NCBI GenBank assembly: GCA_034423115.1
Contig: DAOUJD010000066.1
Location: 19,964-83,963, forward strand
Length of the DNA stretch: 64,000 nucleotides
Source: Bin87 sp034423115
Lineage (GTDB): Bacteria > Chloroflexota > Dehalococcoidia > Lucifugimonadales > UBA3495
Reading direction: 5' to 3'
Shown: in pieces, positions 8,822 to 17,700 of the stretch
How the letters are laid out: the number at the start of each line of letters is the position of its first letter
Numbering within the stretch: the first letter of the stretch is position 1
Program-made: the position numbers and the translations under genes
Notes under the pieces: model-generated
The model's input: the letters and a program-made list of their open reading frames with translations, nothing else
What the model was told of the DNA's origin: nothing
Databases searched by the model: none

Positions 8822-8981
8822 GTTGGTGGGTTACTCCATGCTCTCGCCGACGTTCAGAGTCACGGGCGGGAGGCGATTTTCTTTGACGATCCGGGTTCAG
8901 TGGGAAGCCCGAACTCGATTATAGACTACCGGGTATTGGTGGTGAAATCGCCGCATGTCAGGCGGCCGGGAGTTTCCGAGG

Positions 8982-9911
8982 TTAAACCATGAATACGGGG
9001 GAGTCGTCCCGGTTGATCCTGGTTTCGTTGGCGATGCCATCGCGGATGTGTCGGGGCAACGTGAACATCGCCGCGTGAGTCTCCCCGTCGTAGTGTCGGA
9101 GGTCTTTGGAGATTCGACTGGACGCCCGATGATCGATTTCGTCGGGCATCAAATGGGGTAGCGGCGAATCGGAACCGATTCCGAAACCCCAGAGGGTGAT
9201 GAAAGAAGGTACGTGTGCGTGATACGACAGCGAGTGCTCGAACAAACTGCCCAGCGTGTTCAAGATCGTGGTGAAGCACTCGTGGAGGCTGAGGTAACCC
9301 GCGGGTCCTGACTGTGTGACCAGGATTCCACCTGGTTTCAATCGGGCCCGGGCGATGTTGTAGTACTCCTCGGTGTAGAGAAGGTACGCCGGGCCGCCCT
9401 CCAGGGGGTCCACCAGGTCCATGATCATCACGTCGTATTGTCTGCTGTCGGTCTCCAGGAACTTGCGCGCGTCGTCGTGAATAAGCGTGGTGCGGGCGTC
9501 TTCGAACGCTCCCTGGTGATGTTGCGGCAGGTGTTCGCGGCACAACTGCACGACTCGCTCGTCCAGGTCAACCATGACCACGCTGTCCACCGTGTTGTGG
9601 GCCAGGGTCTCCCGCAGGGTTCCGCCCTCCCCGCCGCCTCCGATAAACACCGTTCGCGGGTTGGGATGCATCAACATGGCCGGGTGTACCAACGATTCAT
9701 GGTATATGTGCTCGTCCCGCTCCGTGGACTGGGTTTTGCCGTCCAGCAGCAGGCTGCGTCCGTACACCTCCGAATGCACCACTTCGACCCGCTGATAGCC
9801 GGTGTGGCCGGAATACAGGACATCGTCGACCTTGAGCATAATCGCCAGGTCGGGCATTACGGTTTCGATCACCCACTTGCCGGTGATCTCTTCCATGGGA
9901 TAATTGGCCAC
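8982..9911 (-). CDS. speE: Spermidine synthase (polyamine aminopropyltransferase)
   Basis: 309 residues. It shows the aminopropyltransferase fold: YQRVEVVHSEVYGRSLLLDGKTQ, the decarboxylated-AdoMet binding glycine run VFIGGGGEGGTLRE near residue 88, and MIMDLVDP near 158. The product could be spermidine or a longer polyamine; family members with this layout include thermospermine synthases. It lies 66 bp behind speD on the same strand, giving a complete two-step aminopropylation module. Confidence 0.92.
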   Translation of the reverse strand: MANYPMEEITGKWVIETVMPDLAIMLKVDDVLYSGHTGYQRVEVVHSEVYGRSLLLDGKTQSTERDEHIYHESLVHPAMLMHPNPRTVFIGGGGEGGTLRETLAHNTVDSVVMVDLDERVVQLCREHLPQHHQGAFEDARTTLIHDDARKFLETDSRQYDVMIMDLVDPLEGGPAYLLYTEEYYNIARARLKPGGILVTQSGPAGYLSLHECFTTILNTLGSLFEHSLSYHAHVPSFITLWGFGIGSDSPLPHLMPDEIDHRASSRISKDLRHYDGETHAAMFTLPRHIRDGIANETRINRDDSPVFMV

Positions 9912-9977
9912 GATAAGACCTTATGGAAAATGCGAAGAACCAGTTAGCGTTCGGCTGACTGGTGACGGATTCGGCAA

Positions 9978-10367
9978 TCAGCCAGTCAGTTGAGCCGGTT
10001 GCAGTTCGACGACTCGGGCGCCGTTAAGACCCCTGCGGATCTGTGTAACCTGGGGATCCGTGCACCGCAGCGCCGCGATGATGGAATCCGTCGCGTGATC
10101 CGGCATGTCCTGGTCGCCACAGGTGAATATGTCCGCCGCCGCGTACCCCAGTTCGGGCCAGGTGTGGATGGATATGTGGGATTCGGCGATGGACAAGACG
10201 CCAGTTACGCCCTGCGGCGCGAACTGGTGAAAAGTTTCCCCAACTACGTGCGCGCCCACCTGTTGGGCGGCGTTTAGCAATTCCTGGCGAATATATTGCA
10301 GATCATTCAAAAGTTGGGGGTCGCAATCTCTGAGTTCCAACAGCACGTGCGTACCTAGTACATTCAA
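9978..10367 (-). CDS. speD: S-adenosylmethionine decarboxylase proenzyme
   Basis: 129 residues, the size of the prokaryotic class. The self-cleavage and pyruvoyl site is in SIAESHISIHTWPE near residues 62-75, where the serine after the glutamate becomes the pyruvoyl group; His and Cys (FTCGDQDM) complete the active site. The start is TTG 10367, with GGAGG 9 bases upstream on the minus strand. It makes the aminopropyl donor used by the adjacent SpeE. Confidence 0.93.
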   Translation of the reverse strand: MNVLGTHVLLELRDCDPQLLNDLQYIRQELLNAAQQVGAHVVGETFHQFAPQGVTGVLSIAESHISIHTWPELGYAAADIFTCGDQDMPDHATDSIIAALRCTDPQVTQIRRGLNGARVVELQPAQLTG

Positions 10368-10746
10368 TCACCCTTTCCTCCGTGTAGATTCGCCATCCCG
10401 CCGGCAACACGAAGAGCCCTGCACGAACAAAATAGCAGGCAACGATTGTACTCAAACTGCCCACGCTATTCAAGCACGGATGCCGCTCACGCGTACCCAA
10501 TTAGTCATCGTGAGTAGCGCAACCTGATCCCTGACTGATCCCGCAATCCCGTTGATATAACGCAGTCTCCAGCGACCACGGCCCCGCCGTCCCCCACACC
10601 GCTGGCGGGGTAGCAATGACAGTTGACGGACAGTGGGCACGCATGAGGAACCGCCGGTGTCAACAGGGCGTGACGAATTTTCCCAATGGGGATTGCCGCC
10701 GGTGGGCAGGCGGGTGGATGGGAAACAGCGGCGCAGCGACGAGGGG

Positions 10747-11212
10747 GCGAAAACCGAACATAAATCCGATTCTCGATAGGGTGGATTTGGGGGCTCAACC
10801 GGCGATTTTGAGGGCTCAACAACCATTTGGGAAGGTGTCGAACATTGTGCCTGCCGCGGTCCGGCGGCCGGCGCGACGGCGTCTAATCCGATCAGCGACG
10901 ATGCCCCGGCCACGTCGTCAGCGGTTATTTCGGTCCGGAGATCGGGCGCGAAAATCTTGGCTGGGACAGGGAAAGCGGGACGAAAACTGAACAAAGAACC
11001 GATTCTCGATGGGGTGTTTTTGGCGGCTCAACGGGCGTCTTGGAGGGCTCAACGACCCTTTGGGAAGGTGTCGAACAGCGAGTCGGCGGCAGTCCGGCAG
11101 TTGGCGCGACTGCGTCTAATCCAATCAACCGCGATGTGCCGGCCACGTCGTCAGCGGCTATTTTGGTCCTGTGATCGGGCGCGAGAATCTTGGTTCGGAC
11201 GGCGAAAACGAG
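10747..11212. repeat. Tandem duplication, two imperfect copies of about 233 bp
   Basis: Copy 1 (about 10747-10979) and copy 2 (about 10980-11212) align with a constant offset of 233 bp: GATTCTCGAT at 10768 and 11001, GAAGGTGTCGAACA, GTCTAATCC, GGCCACGTCGTCAGCGG and GATCGGGCGCGA in both. They have diverged by many substitutions. Neither copy carries a convincing gene; overlapping ORFs exist on both strands but show no family resemblance. The rest of 10368-10746 holds nothing recognised. Confidence 0.75.
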
Positions 11213-11232
11213 CCAAGGAACCATCTTTGAAA

Positions 11233-11575
11233 TCAAGACACGACGGTATCGGGTTTCGAGTGGAGTCCGCTTTTGACCATACCATCGAGGACGACCAGGA
11301 GCGCCCGCATGCACGTGGCAAGCGCCATTTTCCTGGCTTTGCCGTCGGTGAGCATCCGCTGGTGAAACACGCGGATCACTGGGTGGTATCTGCAGGGGAC
11401 CAGTGAGTCTGTGAAGAGGACCATGCGCACTCGCGTTCGGCCGCCTCAGACGGACGGCATCGCCGCATAGTTCTCCTGTTCCGGTGGTTGGGAGCCACGC
11501 TGACCAGGGGCGCGAAGTTGCATGCGGTTCAGCGTGCCCAGATCGGCGCTCAGCATGGGGAACGCAAGTCGGACC
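11233..11575 (-). pseudogene. IS110-family transposase, degraded C-terminal remnant
   Basis: The minus strand encodes pieces in the order of an IS110 transposase C-terminus: LGTLNR, then (after a frameshift) ALVSVAP-like residues, GGRTRVR, HPVIRVFHQRML, and GKARKMALATCMRALLVVLDGM. The last two match the conserved HNPVIRAFYQRL...KKVALTACMRKLL pattern of the family. At least one frameshift and a stop interrupt it and the DEDD N-terminal part is missing. It is a dead fragment. Confidence 0.65.
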
Positions 11576-11595
11576 GGCTCACCCACTGCCACGCT

Positions 11596-11720
11596 CGCCG
11601 CAGCGCCGCGGCGACGGTGCGTTAAACCTGGGGCAGGATCGCGCCCAACAGCAAGAGTTGGGCCTTCTGCCAGGTCGGGTTGGTGAACAACGTTGCGAAG
11701 GGAGCGAGTGTCGGTACAAT
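11596..11720 (-). pseudogene. DDE transposase N-terminal remnant
   Basis: The minus strand reads APFATLFTNPTWQKAQLLLLGAIL, then PQV, a stop, and RTVAAALR. This matches the N-terminus of a family of DDE transposases (PFxxLFxxxxWxHAQxLLxGAILxxGxRTVTAALR). A TAA replaces the residue before RTV and nothing further follows. It abuts the IS110 remnant, so this is a graveyard of two elements. The exact IS family is uncertain. Confidence 0.5.
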
Positions 11721-11799
11721 AGCGTCGCGCGGGATCAGTATGGCTGGACCTTTAGTGCGATTTGGGTCCAGGGCAATCGCAATTGGAATTTAGACGCCC

Positions 11800-11963
11800 G
11801 TCACTCCGGCGCAAGTCGAAGATGTCCGCCATAGGCGGATGCCGGAGTCCAGAGGCTGCCGAATGAAGCGGGCGACCGCGAAACTGCCGATTTCAGGCGC
11901 TGGATACCAGCATCCGTCTATGGCGGATCCGCCATGAGCGGACGACTTTCGCCGGTATGACGG
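11800..11963. repeat. Foldback (MITE/REP-like) inverted repeat
   Basis: The ends are imperfect inverted copies: CGTCACTCCGGCGCAAGTCG at 11800 pairs with CGACTTTCGCCGGTATGACG at 11944-11963, and an inner pair built on TCCGCCATAGNCGGATGC and TCCAG / CTGGA continues the stem. The right arm has about 15 extra bases. There is no ORF. Non-autonomous foldback elements with CATTCCGGCG-type ends are common in environmental genomes. Confidence 0.65.
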
Positions 11964-12177
11964 TGGCCGGGAGAGGCTTATCCAGGGGCCGACGATTGAA
12001 ACGCGATTGCCTTGTTGCTCTGGGCCACAATTTGAACGCGCAAATGGCTCAGCGAATCTGAACAGTTGCCCTCGGCGCGCGGTTTTGTGCCCTTTCGGTT
12101 GGGTTGTTAGAATGATGTTCGCGACACTCGCCTGGTGTCCGGTTTGTTCCGCACTGGCGTGATCACCATTTGCTTTC

Positions 12178-13209
12178 ATGCCCACCTACCCTCACATTGA
12201 GCGCTACCATGCTGACCTGCAGCGGTTGGTGGAGTTTGGCGGCTCGGACAATGAGCAGAGCATCCGGCGGGCCTTTGCGGTGTGCGTGGATTCGTACTGC
12301 CGCGACCACCGGGACAAGCTGGCGCTGATCGACGAGCTGAGCGCGGGGCCGAACATCCCCGACGGCACGGTGAAGGACGCGCTGCGGATGGCCCGCGGCT
12401 ACTGGGAGGCCAAGGACACCCACGACGACCTGGACGCCGAGATCCAGGCCAAGTTCAACCGCGGCTACCCCAGGGACAACATCGTTTTCGAGGACTCGGA
12501 GACGGCGGTGCTGTTCCAGAACGGCGCCCAGGCCATGCGGGTGGACATGACCCGCCCGGGCGAGTTGCACCGGCTGATACAGCGGTTCCTGGACTATGAA
12601 CTGCCTGAGATCGAGGAGTTCCGGCAGGCGCGGCAGCAGTTCAAAACGGACCTGCCGGCGGTGCTGGAGAACCTGCGCGAGACGGTGGCGGAGGCCGAGG
12701 CCGGCAACCCGGAGTATCGGGTAGCCGCCGACGGGTTCCTGGAGCTATGCCGGCGGAGCATCAGTCCCGACGTTTCCGACGCTGACGTGCGCGAGATGCT
12801 GCTGCAGCACATTCTGACCGAGGACATCTTCCTGAGCATCTTCTCCAACGTGCAGTTCCACCGGGAGAACAACGTGGCGCGGCAATTGGACGGCCTGGCG
12901 CAGACCTTCTTCACGGGCTCGGTGCGGCAGGAGGCCATGGACCGGCTGCGGGTGTACTACGGCGCGATCGGCAGGGCGGCGCACGACATCGCCGACTACG
13001 CCGAGAAGCAGCAGTTCCTCAAGGCCATCTACGAGGACTTCTACCAGGCTTACAACCCCGCCGCCGCCGACCGGCTGGGGGTGGTGTACACCCCCAACGA
13101 GGTGGTGGACTTCATCATCCGCGGCACGGACTGGCTGCTGCAGAAGCATTTCGGCAAATTTTGGGAGGCAGCCGTTAGAGCAGATACGATCGCACACAGA
13201 CGGCGCTAA
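12178..13209 (+). pseudogene. Type ISP restriction/helicase-like enzyme, N-terminal fragment
   Basis: 343 residues. Residues 1-325 resemble the region before and into the N6-adenine methylase domain of single-chain type ISP restriction enzymes and related large helicase-methylases, including AADRLGVVYTPNEVVDFIIRGTDWLLQKHFGK. Similarity stops at about 13158, exactly where the family continues into the AdoMet motif, and an unrelated tail (FWEAAVRADTIAHRRR) leads to a stop. The matching C-terminal end lies at 14338-15072. The gene therefore lost its centre (AdoMet motif I and the catalytic motif) and cannot be an active enzyme. Confidence 0.75.
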
Positions 13210-13267
13210 AACGTGGTACGATTTGTGGCAGTTCTTGCGTAGGTCGAAATGTGGTTACTTGATTCGT

Positions 13268-13765
13268 TTAGAATGGCAGATCATCAACCCCCGTTTCAGA
13301 ATTCCCACTGTAATAGTATCCATAGCGACCATAGCCTGACGGCTCAGGTTCTTCGTACGTCTTGAGCCGAAAGGAACCTGGCTCTGTCCATTCCCAATCA
13401 TCGCTCTGGCTCATAAATTTGTGCACAGTTGCGATCACGCTTGCTTTCTTTGCGTCCGAAAGGCCCGCTTCCAAAATCAGGACGCCAGCTTCAGTAGCCC
13501 TTACAATACCACCATTCATTTCGGCGATCCTATACAGTGCGGCCCTCTGCGTTTCGCAGTCTGAAATGGTATCGGCGGTGATTGGGTTACCTAGTTCTCC
13601 AGTATCACTCGGGTTTTCCAACGCATCTGTCAGCAACGTTAGTGTGCGCTCGGTAGACCCGATATCGCGATCTACCGCTTTTGTTTGCTCCTCCAACTCT
13701 GCCCTTCTCGCGATCAAATCAGCGAGCAACCCTTCGATGACATGCTTGGCCGAACGTGTGCTCAT
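13268..13765 (-). CDS. Hypothetical protein, coiled coil plus possible winged helix
   Basis: 165 residues, not recognised. Residues 5-50 (HVIEGLLADLIARRAELEEQTKAVDRDIGSTERTL) predict a coiled coil. Residues 75-135 (RAALYRIAEMNGGIVRATEAGVLILEAGL...ASVIATVHKFM...WEWTEPGSFRL) look like a winged-helix module of the kind that senses a condition or binds DNA. A Tyr/Gly-rich tail (YGRYGYYYSGNSE) ends it. GAGGAG lies just before the ATG, so translation is plausible. It sits inside the broken type ISP locus and may be cargo of whatever interrupted it. Confidence 0.55.
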   Translation of the reverse strand: MSTRSAKHVIEGLLADLIARRAELEEQTKAVDRDIGSTERTLTLLTDALENPSDTGELGNPITADTISDCETQRAALYRIAEMNGGIVRATEAGVLILEAGLSDAKKASVIATVHKFMSQSDDWEWTEPGSFRLKTYEEPEPSGYGRYGYYYSGNSETGVDDLPF

Positions 13766-13855
13766 GGATTGTCTCCTCTTCGGCGAATAGAGCTTCCTTG
13801 TTTAGGGTTGTTTTAGGCTTGTAACGCAATTACGATTGCCCCTACTATATAGAGG

Positions 13856-13944
13856 CGGAGGCGACAGGATTCGAACCTGCGGGGGTGCCCACACACCCTG
13901 TCCGATTTTGAGTCGGATGCTTTAAACCTCTCAGCCACGCCTCC
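13856..13944 (-). tRNA. tRNA with serine-type body and CAA (Leu) anticodon
   Basis: The gene folds as a complete class II tRNA: acceptor GGAGGCG/CGCCTCC, D stem GCT/AGC with GG in the loop, anticodon stem TCCGA/TCGGA with loop CTCAAAA, a variable arm with stem GGGTG/CACCC, and T arm with TTCGAAT. The anticodon is CAA, which reads Leu TTG. The body is serine-like: GGAG...CTCC acceptor with discriminator G73, and the D arm GGCTGAGAGGTTTAA. It differs from a tRNA-Ser(CGA) loop (CTCGAAA) by one base. CCA is not encoded (CCT follows). By anticodon alone it would be called tRNA-Leu. Confidence 0.85.
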
Positions 13945-13970
13945 GCGCCAATGGCTCTTTAGCCAATAGC

Positions 13971-13999
13971 ATTGTACCACCTTGCCGCGTGGGAACCAA
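13971..13999 (-). promoter_or_regulatory. Candidate promoter of the tRNA gene
   Basis: On the minus strand TTGGTT (13999-13994), a 17-bp spacer and TACAAT (13976-13971) stand 26 bp upstream of the tRNA 5' end. The -10 matches consensus at 5 of 6 positions. The rest of 14000-14337 holds no recognised gene. Confidence 0.5.
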
Positions 14000-14337
14000 T
14001 GCTGCTTTTTTGTTTAGGGTAGAGCACAAGGCTTTGGTCAACTGGCTCCCCGAATGCGTATCTGGCGGACCCGGCGAGCCAAGTTCACTTAGGGTTAAGG
14101 AATCTCGTTTAGTATGCGGCGTTGTACCCAACTAGTCGATTCGATGATATCTCGCGGATTCGTTCGAATAAGCCGATCCATGGAACCATAACGGCAGGGA
14201 TACACAGGAACAATTTCGCAACGAACACAATTTTGCTAGCTCAGCCAGTTCGCGAAACTAGTATTGTTGTTTATGTGCTCTGATTTCATACCAAGGAAAC
14301 GAATCACGAACCCCACGTTTCCGGCGGCAGGTATCAT

Positions 14338-15072
14338 TACCCCCTCTACCGGTACACGGAGGACGGCGAGCGGGTGAGCAACATCACGGAGTGGGGGTTG
14401 AGGCAGTTTCGGGAGCATTACGGGGACGACGGCATCGGGGACGAGGACGTGTTCGCCTACGTGTACGCCATGCTGCACGATCCGGCGTACCGGGAACGCT
14501 ACGAGATCGACCTGCGGCGGGAGTTTCCGCGGGTGTTTTTCCAGGATGATTTCGCGTGGTGGGCCGGCAAGGGTCGGGAGTTGCTGGATCTGCACATCGG
14601 GTTTGAGTCGGTGGAGCCGTGGGGGTTGGAGCGGGTTGAGGCGGGGAGCGGGGCGACGCATGCATCGCCCCTACGAGGGGCATCTGACGGACGAGCGGGG
14701 AGGGACGGGTCACCCTCACCCCAGCCCTCTCCCGTCAAGGGAGAGGGGGCCAGTCCGCGGGTGATTTTGCGGGCGGACAAGGAGCGCGGGGTGATCCGGC
14801 TGGACGGGGAGACGACGCTGCGGGGTGTGCCGGCGGAGGCTTGGGAGTACCGGCTGGGTAGCAGGTCGGCGCTGGAGTGGGTGCTGGACCAATACAAGGA
14901 GCGCAAGCCCCGCGACCCCACCATCCGCGAGCGGTTCAACACCTACCGGTTCGCCGACTACAAGGAGCGCGTGATCGACCTGCTGGGGCGGGTCTGCGCG
15001 GTGAGCGCGTTCACCTCCACCATCGTGGACGAACTGGGCCGCAGGTCGTCAGTGGGGCAAGGCTCGACGTAG
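14338..15072 (+). pseudogene. Type ISP restriction/helicase-like enzyme, C-terminal fragment
   Basis: Similarity begins at about 14338 (YPLYRYTEDGERVSNITEWGLRQFREHYG), upstream of any good start, and continues through YVYAMLHDPAYRERYEIDLRREFPRV, ELHIG-like LDLHIGFESVEPW, and LRGVPAEAWEYRLGSRSALEWVLDQYKERKPRDPTIRERFNTYRF-type residues to the family's C-terminus. This is the tail of the same protein whose N-terminus lies at 12178. In the middle, about 35 residues (VEAGSGATHASPLRG...PSPVKGEGASP) are encoded by two inserted repeats that keep the frame. Only the last few residues are unlike the family. Confidence 0.75.
14646..14755. repeat. Two interspersed hairpin repeats inserted in the type ISP fragment
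   Basis: GGGGCGACGCATGCATCGCCCC (about 14650-14671) is a short palindrome, and CCCTCTCCC-GTCAAGG-GAGAGGGGG (about 14729-14753) is the core of a widespread bacterial interspersed repeat. Both fall between conserved residues ERV and RVILRADKERG of the host ORF and lengthen its linker without breaking the frame. Confidence 0.6.
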
Positions 15073-15199
15073 CTGGAGGTAAGGAGCGGTGGGAACCGGG
15101 CGTGCCGGTGGGTTGTCGCGAATTTCGTCGTCAATTTTGCGGATGATTGGATCGCACGCCGGGATCCCGAGATATCAGGGCTTTTCCAAAACTGTGTGA

Positions 15200-15345
15200 T
15201 TGAAGTCCATCCGCTCGTCCTGAGCTTGTCGAAGGACGCGCTCGCGGTTCGAACCGCCAGAGGCGGACCTGCGGCCGGCTCCCGCCGGAGGCGGATTCTC
15301 CAGAGGCGAACCTGGGGGCGTGCCTCACCATGAGCGGGACGTGTG
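15200..15345. repeat. Interspersed repeat cluster (CTGAGCTTGTCGAAGGA type)
   Basis: CGCTCGTCCTGAGCTTGTCGAAGGACG is followed by alternating CCGCCAGAGGCGGA and CGCCGGAGGCGGA palindromes and ends in CCATGAGCGGGACG, an inverted match to the start. Related copies occur near 24950, 25690 and 58155. The remaining part of 15073-15855 has no gene; it contains an AACAGGATGAACGTGATGGACAGGAT stretch of another interspersed type. Confidence 0.6.
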
Positions 15346-15855
15346 GCGACTTTGGAGAGCGACTGTCTGCCTATCTCCGGCTGGCGACGCTGCGGATCAT
15401 TTTGGCTACAATCTTCTGATCGATTTTCAAGATCGTGGGAAAATCTATCGACGGTTGGGCAGGGCAATCGCGTCTTAATGAGCGACAGCGCCGCCATTGG
15501 AATTGGCAGTAACGGACAGTGAATTCACAGGGATAAACAGGATGAACGTGATGGACAGGATATTTTGATTTGGGAGTTTTGGGGTTATGGGCTGGTTTCG
15601 GGGACTTTCATGCAACGAGCTGTGTGGTCATTATCACCAAACGGAATGTAATGCAGGCGCAGGCATCGTCTGTTTTGAAGACGCGATTGCCCTGACTCGT
15701 GGGCTGCTTTTGACGCTTGCATGGGTTCTGTGTTGTATAATGTGGCGAACTGTGAAATAACGTTACCCTAAGCCCCGATTGTCACTCCAAATACGGTTCA
15801 CTTCTGTCCAACAGCATCATCCAGCCGTATTTTGCCATTTGGAGAACGTGCGCTG

Positions 15856-17700
15856 ATGACCGCCATACCTTTGCTCGACGAAAAATTTGACGGTACCCCG
15901 GCCACCTTTTCGCCCGTTGCCATCCACCCGCAGGGTGACCGCACCCGACGGGTGATGATGGTGCAACCGGCGTCGGCGGGGGGCAATTTTGAATACATCG
16001 CCATCCCTCGGCAGGGCATGTTGTTCTTATCCGGCGCCCTGGCCCAGTGGGACGGACCCTACGTGTACGAGCGGGACATCTGGTTCGAAGACCGGCTGGG
16101 CCGCATGGATCCGGACAAGGACCTGGACGGCGTTGACGTCCTGATGATCACGGCTTTGATCAACGAGACGCCCCGGGCCTACGAACTGGCCCGCCTGGCC
16201 CGTGGGTTCCACCCGAACCTCGTTATTTTGGGCGGCGGTCCCCAAATGAGCCCGCTGGCCGAAGAGGCTTTCGCCCGGGGCGATTTCGACGTGATCGTGA
16301 ATCGCGAAGGCGAAGACATAATCGGTCAGCTCTGCGACATCCTGCTGACGTGGCGCGACGACCGCAAGTACCAATACCTGGAGCGAGTCGCCGGGATCAC
16401 GTTCATGCGCGACGGCAACGTGGTGGTGACGCGACGCAAGGGATTGGTTGCGCCCGACTTCGTTGAACTCCCTGATTTCCGGTCCATTCGCGGACTGTCG
16501 CCCGGCAACCCCATGGCCGGCGCGGTGCTGGAAACCGTGCGCGGTTGCACCGAAAACTGCTCCTACTGCCAGGTAATCCAGCAATTCCTGGGGTATCGTC
16601 TGGTCAGTCGGGAGACCGAATTCAAGCGTCTTGAGCAGTTGGAGGATCTCGCCGCCGACGGGCTGATTCACACCGGCCGGAACGGCAAGTTCAACGTCTT
16701 CATCTCCGACGACCTCCACACGCCACCCCTGCGGGCGGTCAAGTTCAGGAACGAACGCCTGGAGCGCCTCCAGAGCTGGCAGGGTCGCACCGATTCCATG
16801 AACATGATCTGTCAGGCCCGGGCGGAGATCGGTCAGGATGACGAGTTGGCCGACGCGCTGATGGCCGCCAACGTGAAAATGCTCTACCTGGGCGTGGAAT
16901 CCAACAATGCCGAGAGCCTGGCCGCCGTGCGCAAACGGCAGGAACCGGGCCAGATGGAGCGCGACCTGGTTCATCTGAATGAAAAGGGGTTCTCCGTGGT
17001 GGCTATGACCATCATCGGCCTGCCCTACGACACGGAAGAGTCCATCATGACCCTGGCCGACTGGGTAACCCAGCACAGCCGCTACCAGACCGCCAACCTG
17101 CTCACTCCGCTGCCGGCTACTTCCAACTGGAGCCTCAAACCCCTGAACGCCGACGGCGAACCGTTGCAGGAAGGGGAAATGCGCCCCTACGAGCTGTACA
17201 CGGGTCGCCAATTCGTCCACGAAGACGAGCGGTGGACGATGGCCGAAAGCCGGGAATTATTTGACAAGTACAACTCCAAGCTCACGTCCATCGACGCTCT
17301 GTACGGTCGGATCTTCCGCATACTCGGCAACTACCGGATGCGGCAAGCCCGCAGCGTGCAGGACCTCTCCGAGACCACCGAAACCATGCGCACCTGGTCC
17401 CACCAGGTGCAGCAGGCGGGCAAGGAATTTGGGGAGAATCTCCACGTCCGGGTCACCGAAATGGCGGAGACGCTCCGAACCGTGAGTCAGCCTCTGTCCA
17501 ACATGGGCGCCGACTTCATGGATAACCTGCGGGTTCGGATCAACGAGACCTCCGACGCGTTGCGGAATTACTCCGAACGCGCCGACTCCGGCAGCAAAGA
17601 CGTGGCTGCAAATATAACCGCGCGCGTAAGCGAGGTTACCGAGATGCTCAACGGCGTGCTCGACTCCAGCCAGCGGCGAAATCCCAATCGGGCCCGCTAG
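15856..17700 (+). CDS. B12-binding-type radical SAM protein with amphipathic C-terminal repeats
   Basis: 614 residues from ATG 15856; an upstream TTG (15832) is less likely. The N-terminal 180 residues are a cobalamin-binding-like domain (LVILGGGPQMSPLAEEAF) lacking a clear DxHxxG. The radical SAM domain carries RGCTENCSYCQV, the CxxxCxxC 4Fe-4S site near residue 230. After the core, about 120 residues form three amphipathic helical repeats spaced about 40 apart (NLHVRVTEMAETLR, NLRVRINETSDALR, NITARVSEVTEMLN), like apolipoprotein or phasin helices. The stop codon abuts the fabF start, so the two are cotranscribed. Substrate unknown; a lipid or acyl chain is a reasonable guess. Confidence 0.8.
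   Translation: MTAIPLLDEKFDGTPATFSPVAIHPQGDRTRRVMMVQPASAGGNFEYIAIPRQGMLFLSGALAQWDGPYVYERDIWFEDRLGRMDPDKDLDGVDVLMITALINETPRAYELARLARGFHPNLVILGGGPQMSPLAEEAFARGDFDVIVNREGEDIIGQLCDILLTWRDDRKYQYLERVAGITFMRDGNVVVTRRKGLVAPDFVELPDFRSIRGLSPGNPMAGAVLETVRGCTENCSYCQVIQQFLGYRLVSRETEFKRLEQLEDLAADGLIHTGRNGKFNVFISDDLHTPPLRAVKFRNERLERLQSWQGRTDSMNMICQARAEIGQDDELADALMAANVKMLYLGVESNNAESLAAVRKRQEPGQMERDLVHLNEKGFSVVAMTIIGLPYDTEESIMTLADWVTQHSRYQTANLLTPLPATSNWSLKPLNADGEPLQEGEMRPYELYTGRQFVHEDERWTMAESRELFDKYNSKLTSIDALYGRIFRILGNYRMRQARSVQDLSETTETMRTWSHQVQQAGKEFGENLHVRVTEMAETLRTVSQPLSNMGADFMDNLRVRINETSDALRNYSERADSGSKDVAANITARVSEVTEMLNGVLDSSQRRNPNRAR

Noticed and set aside
10470..11314. Similar ORFs in the two tandem repeat copies as a duplicated gene
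   Set aside because: The shared peptide has no family resemblance, is compositionally odd, and the ORFs end at unrelated places.
13856..13944. Plain tRNA-Leu
   Set aside because: Anticodon alone says Leu, but D arm, acceptor and G73 are of the serine type.
16027..17220. 397-codon antisense ORF
   Set aside because: It lies opposite the radical SAM coding region, has no family motifs and reflects codon bias of the true gene.
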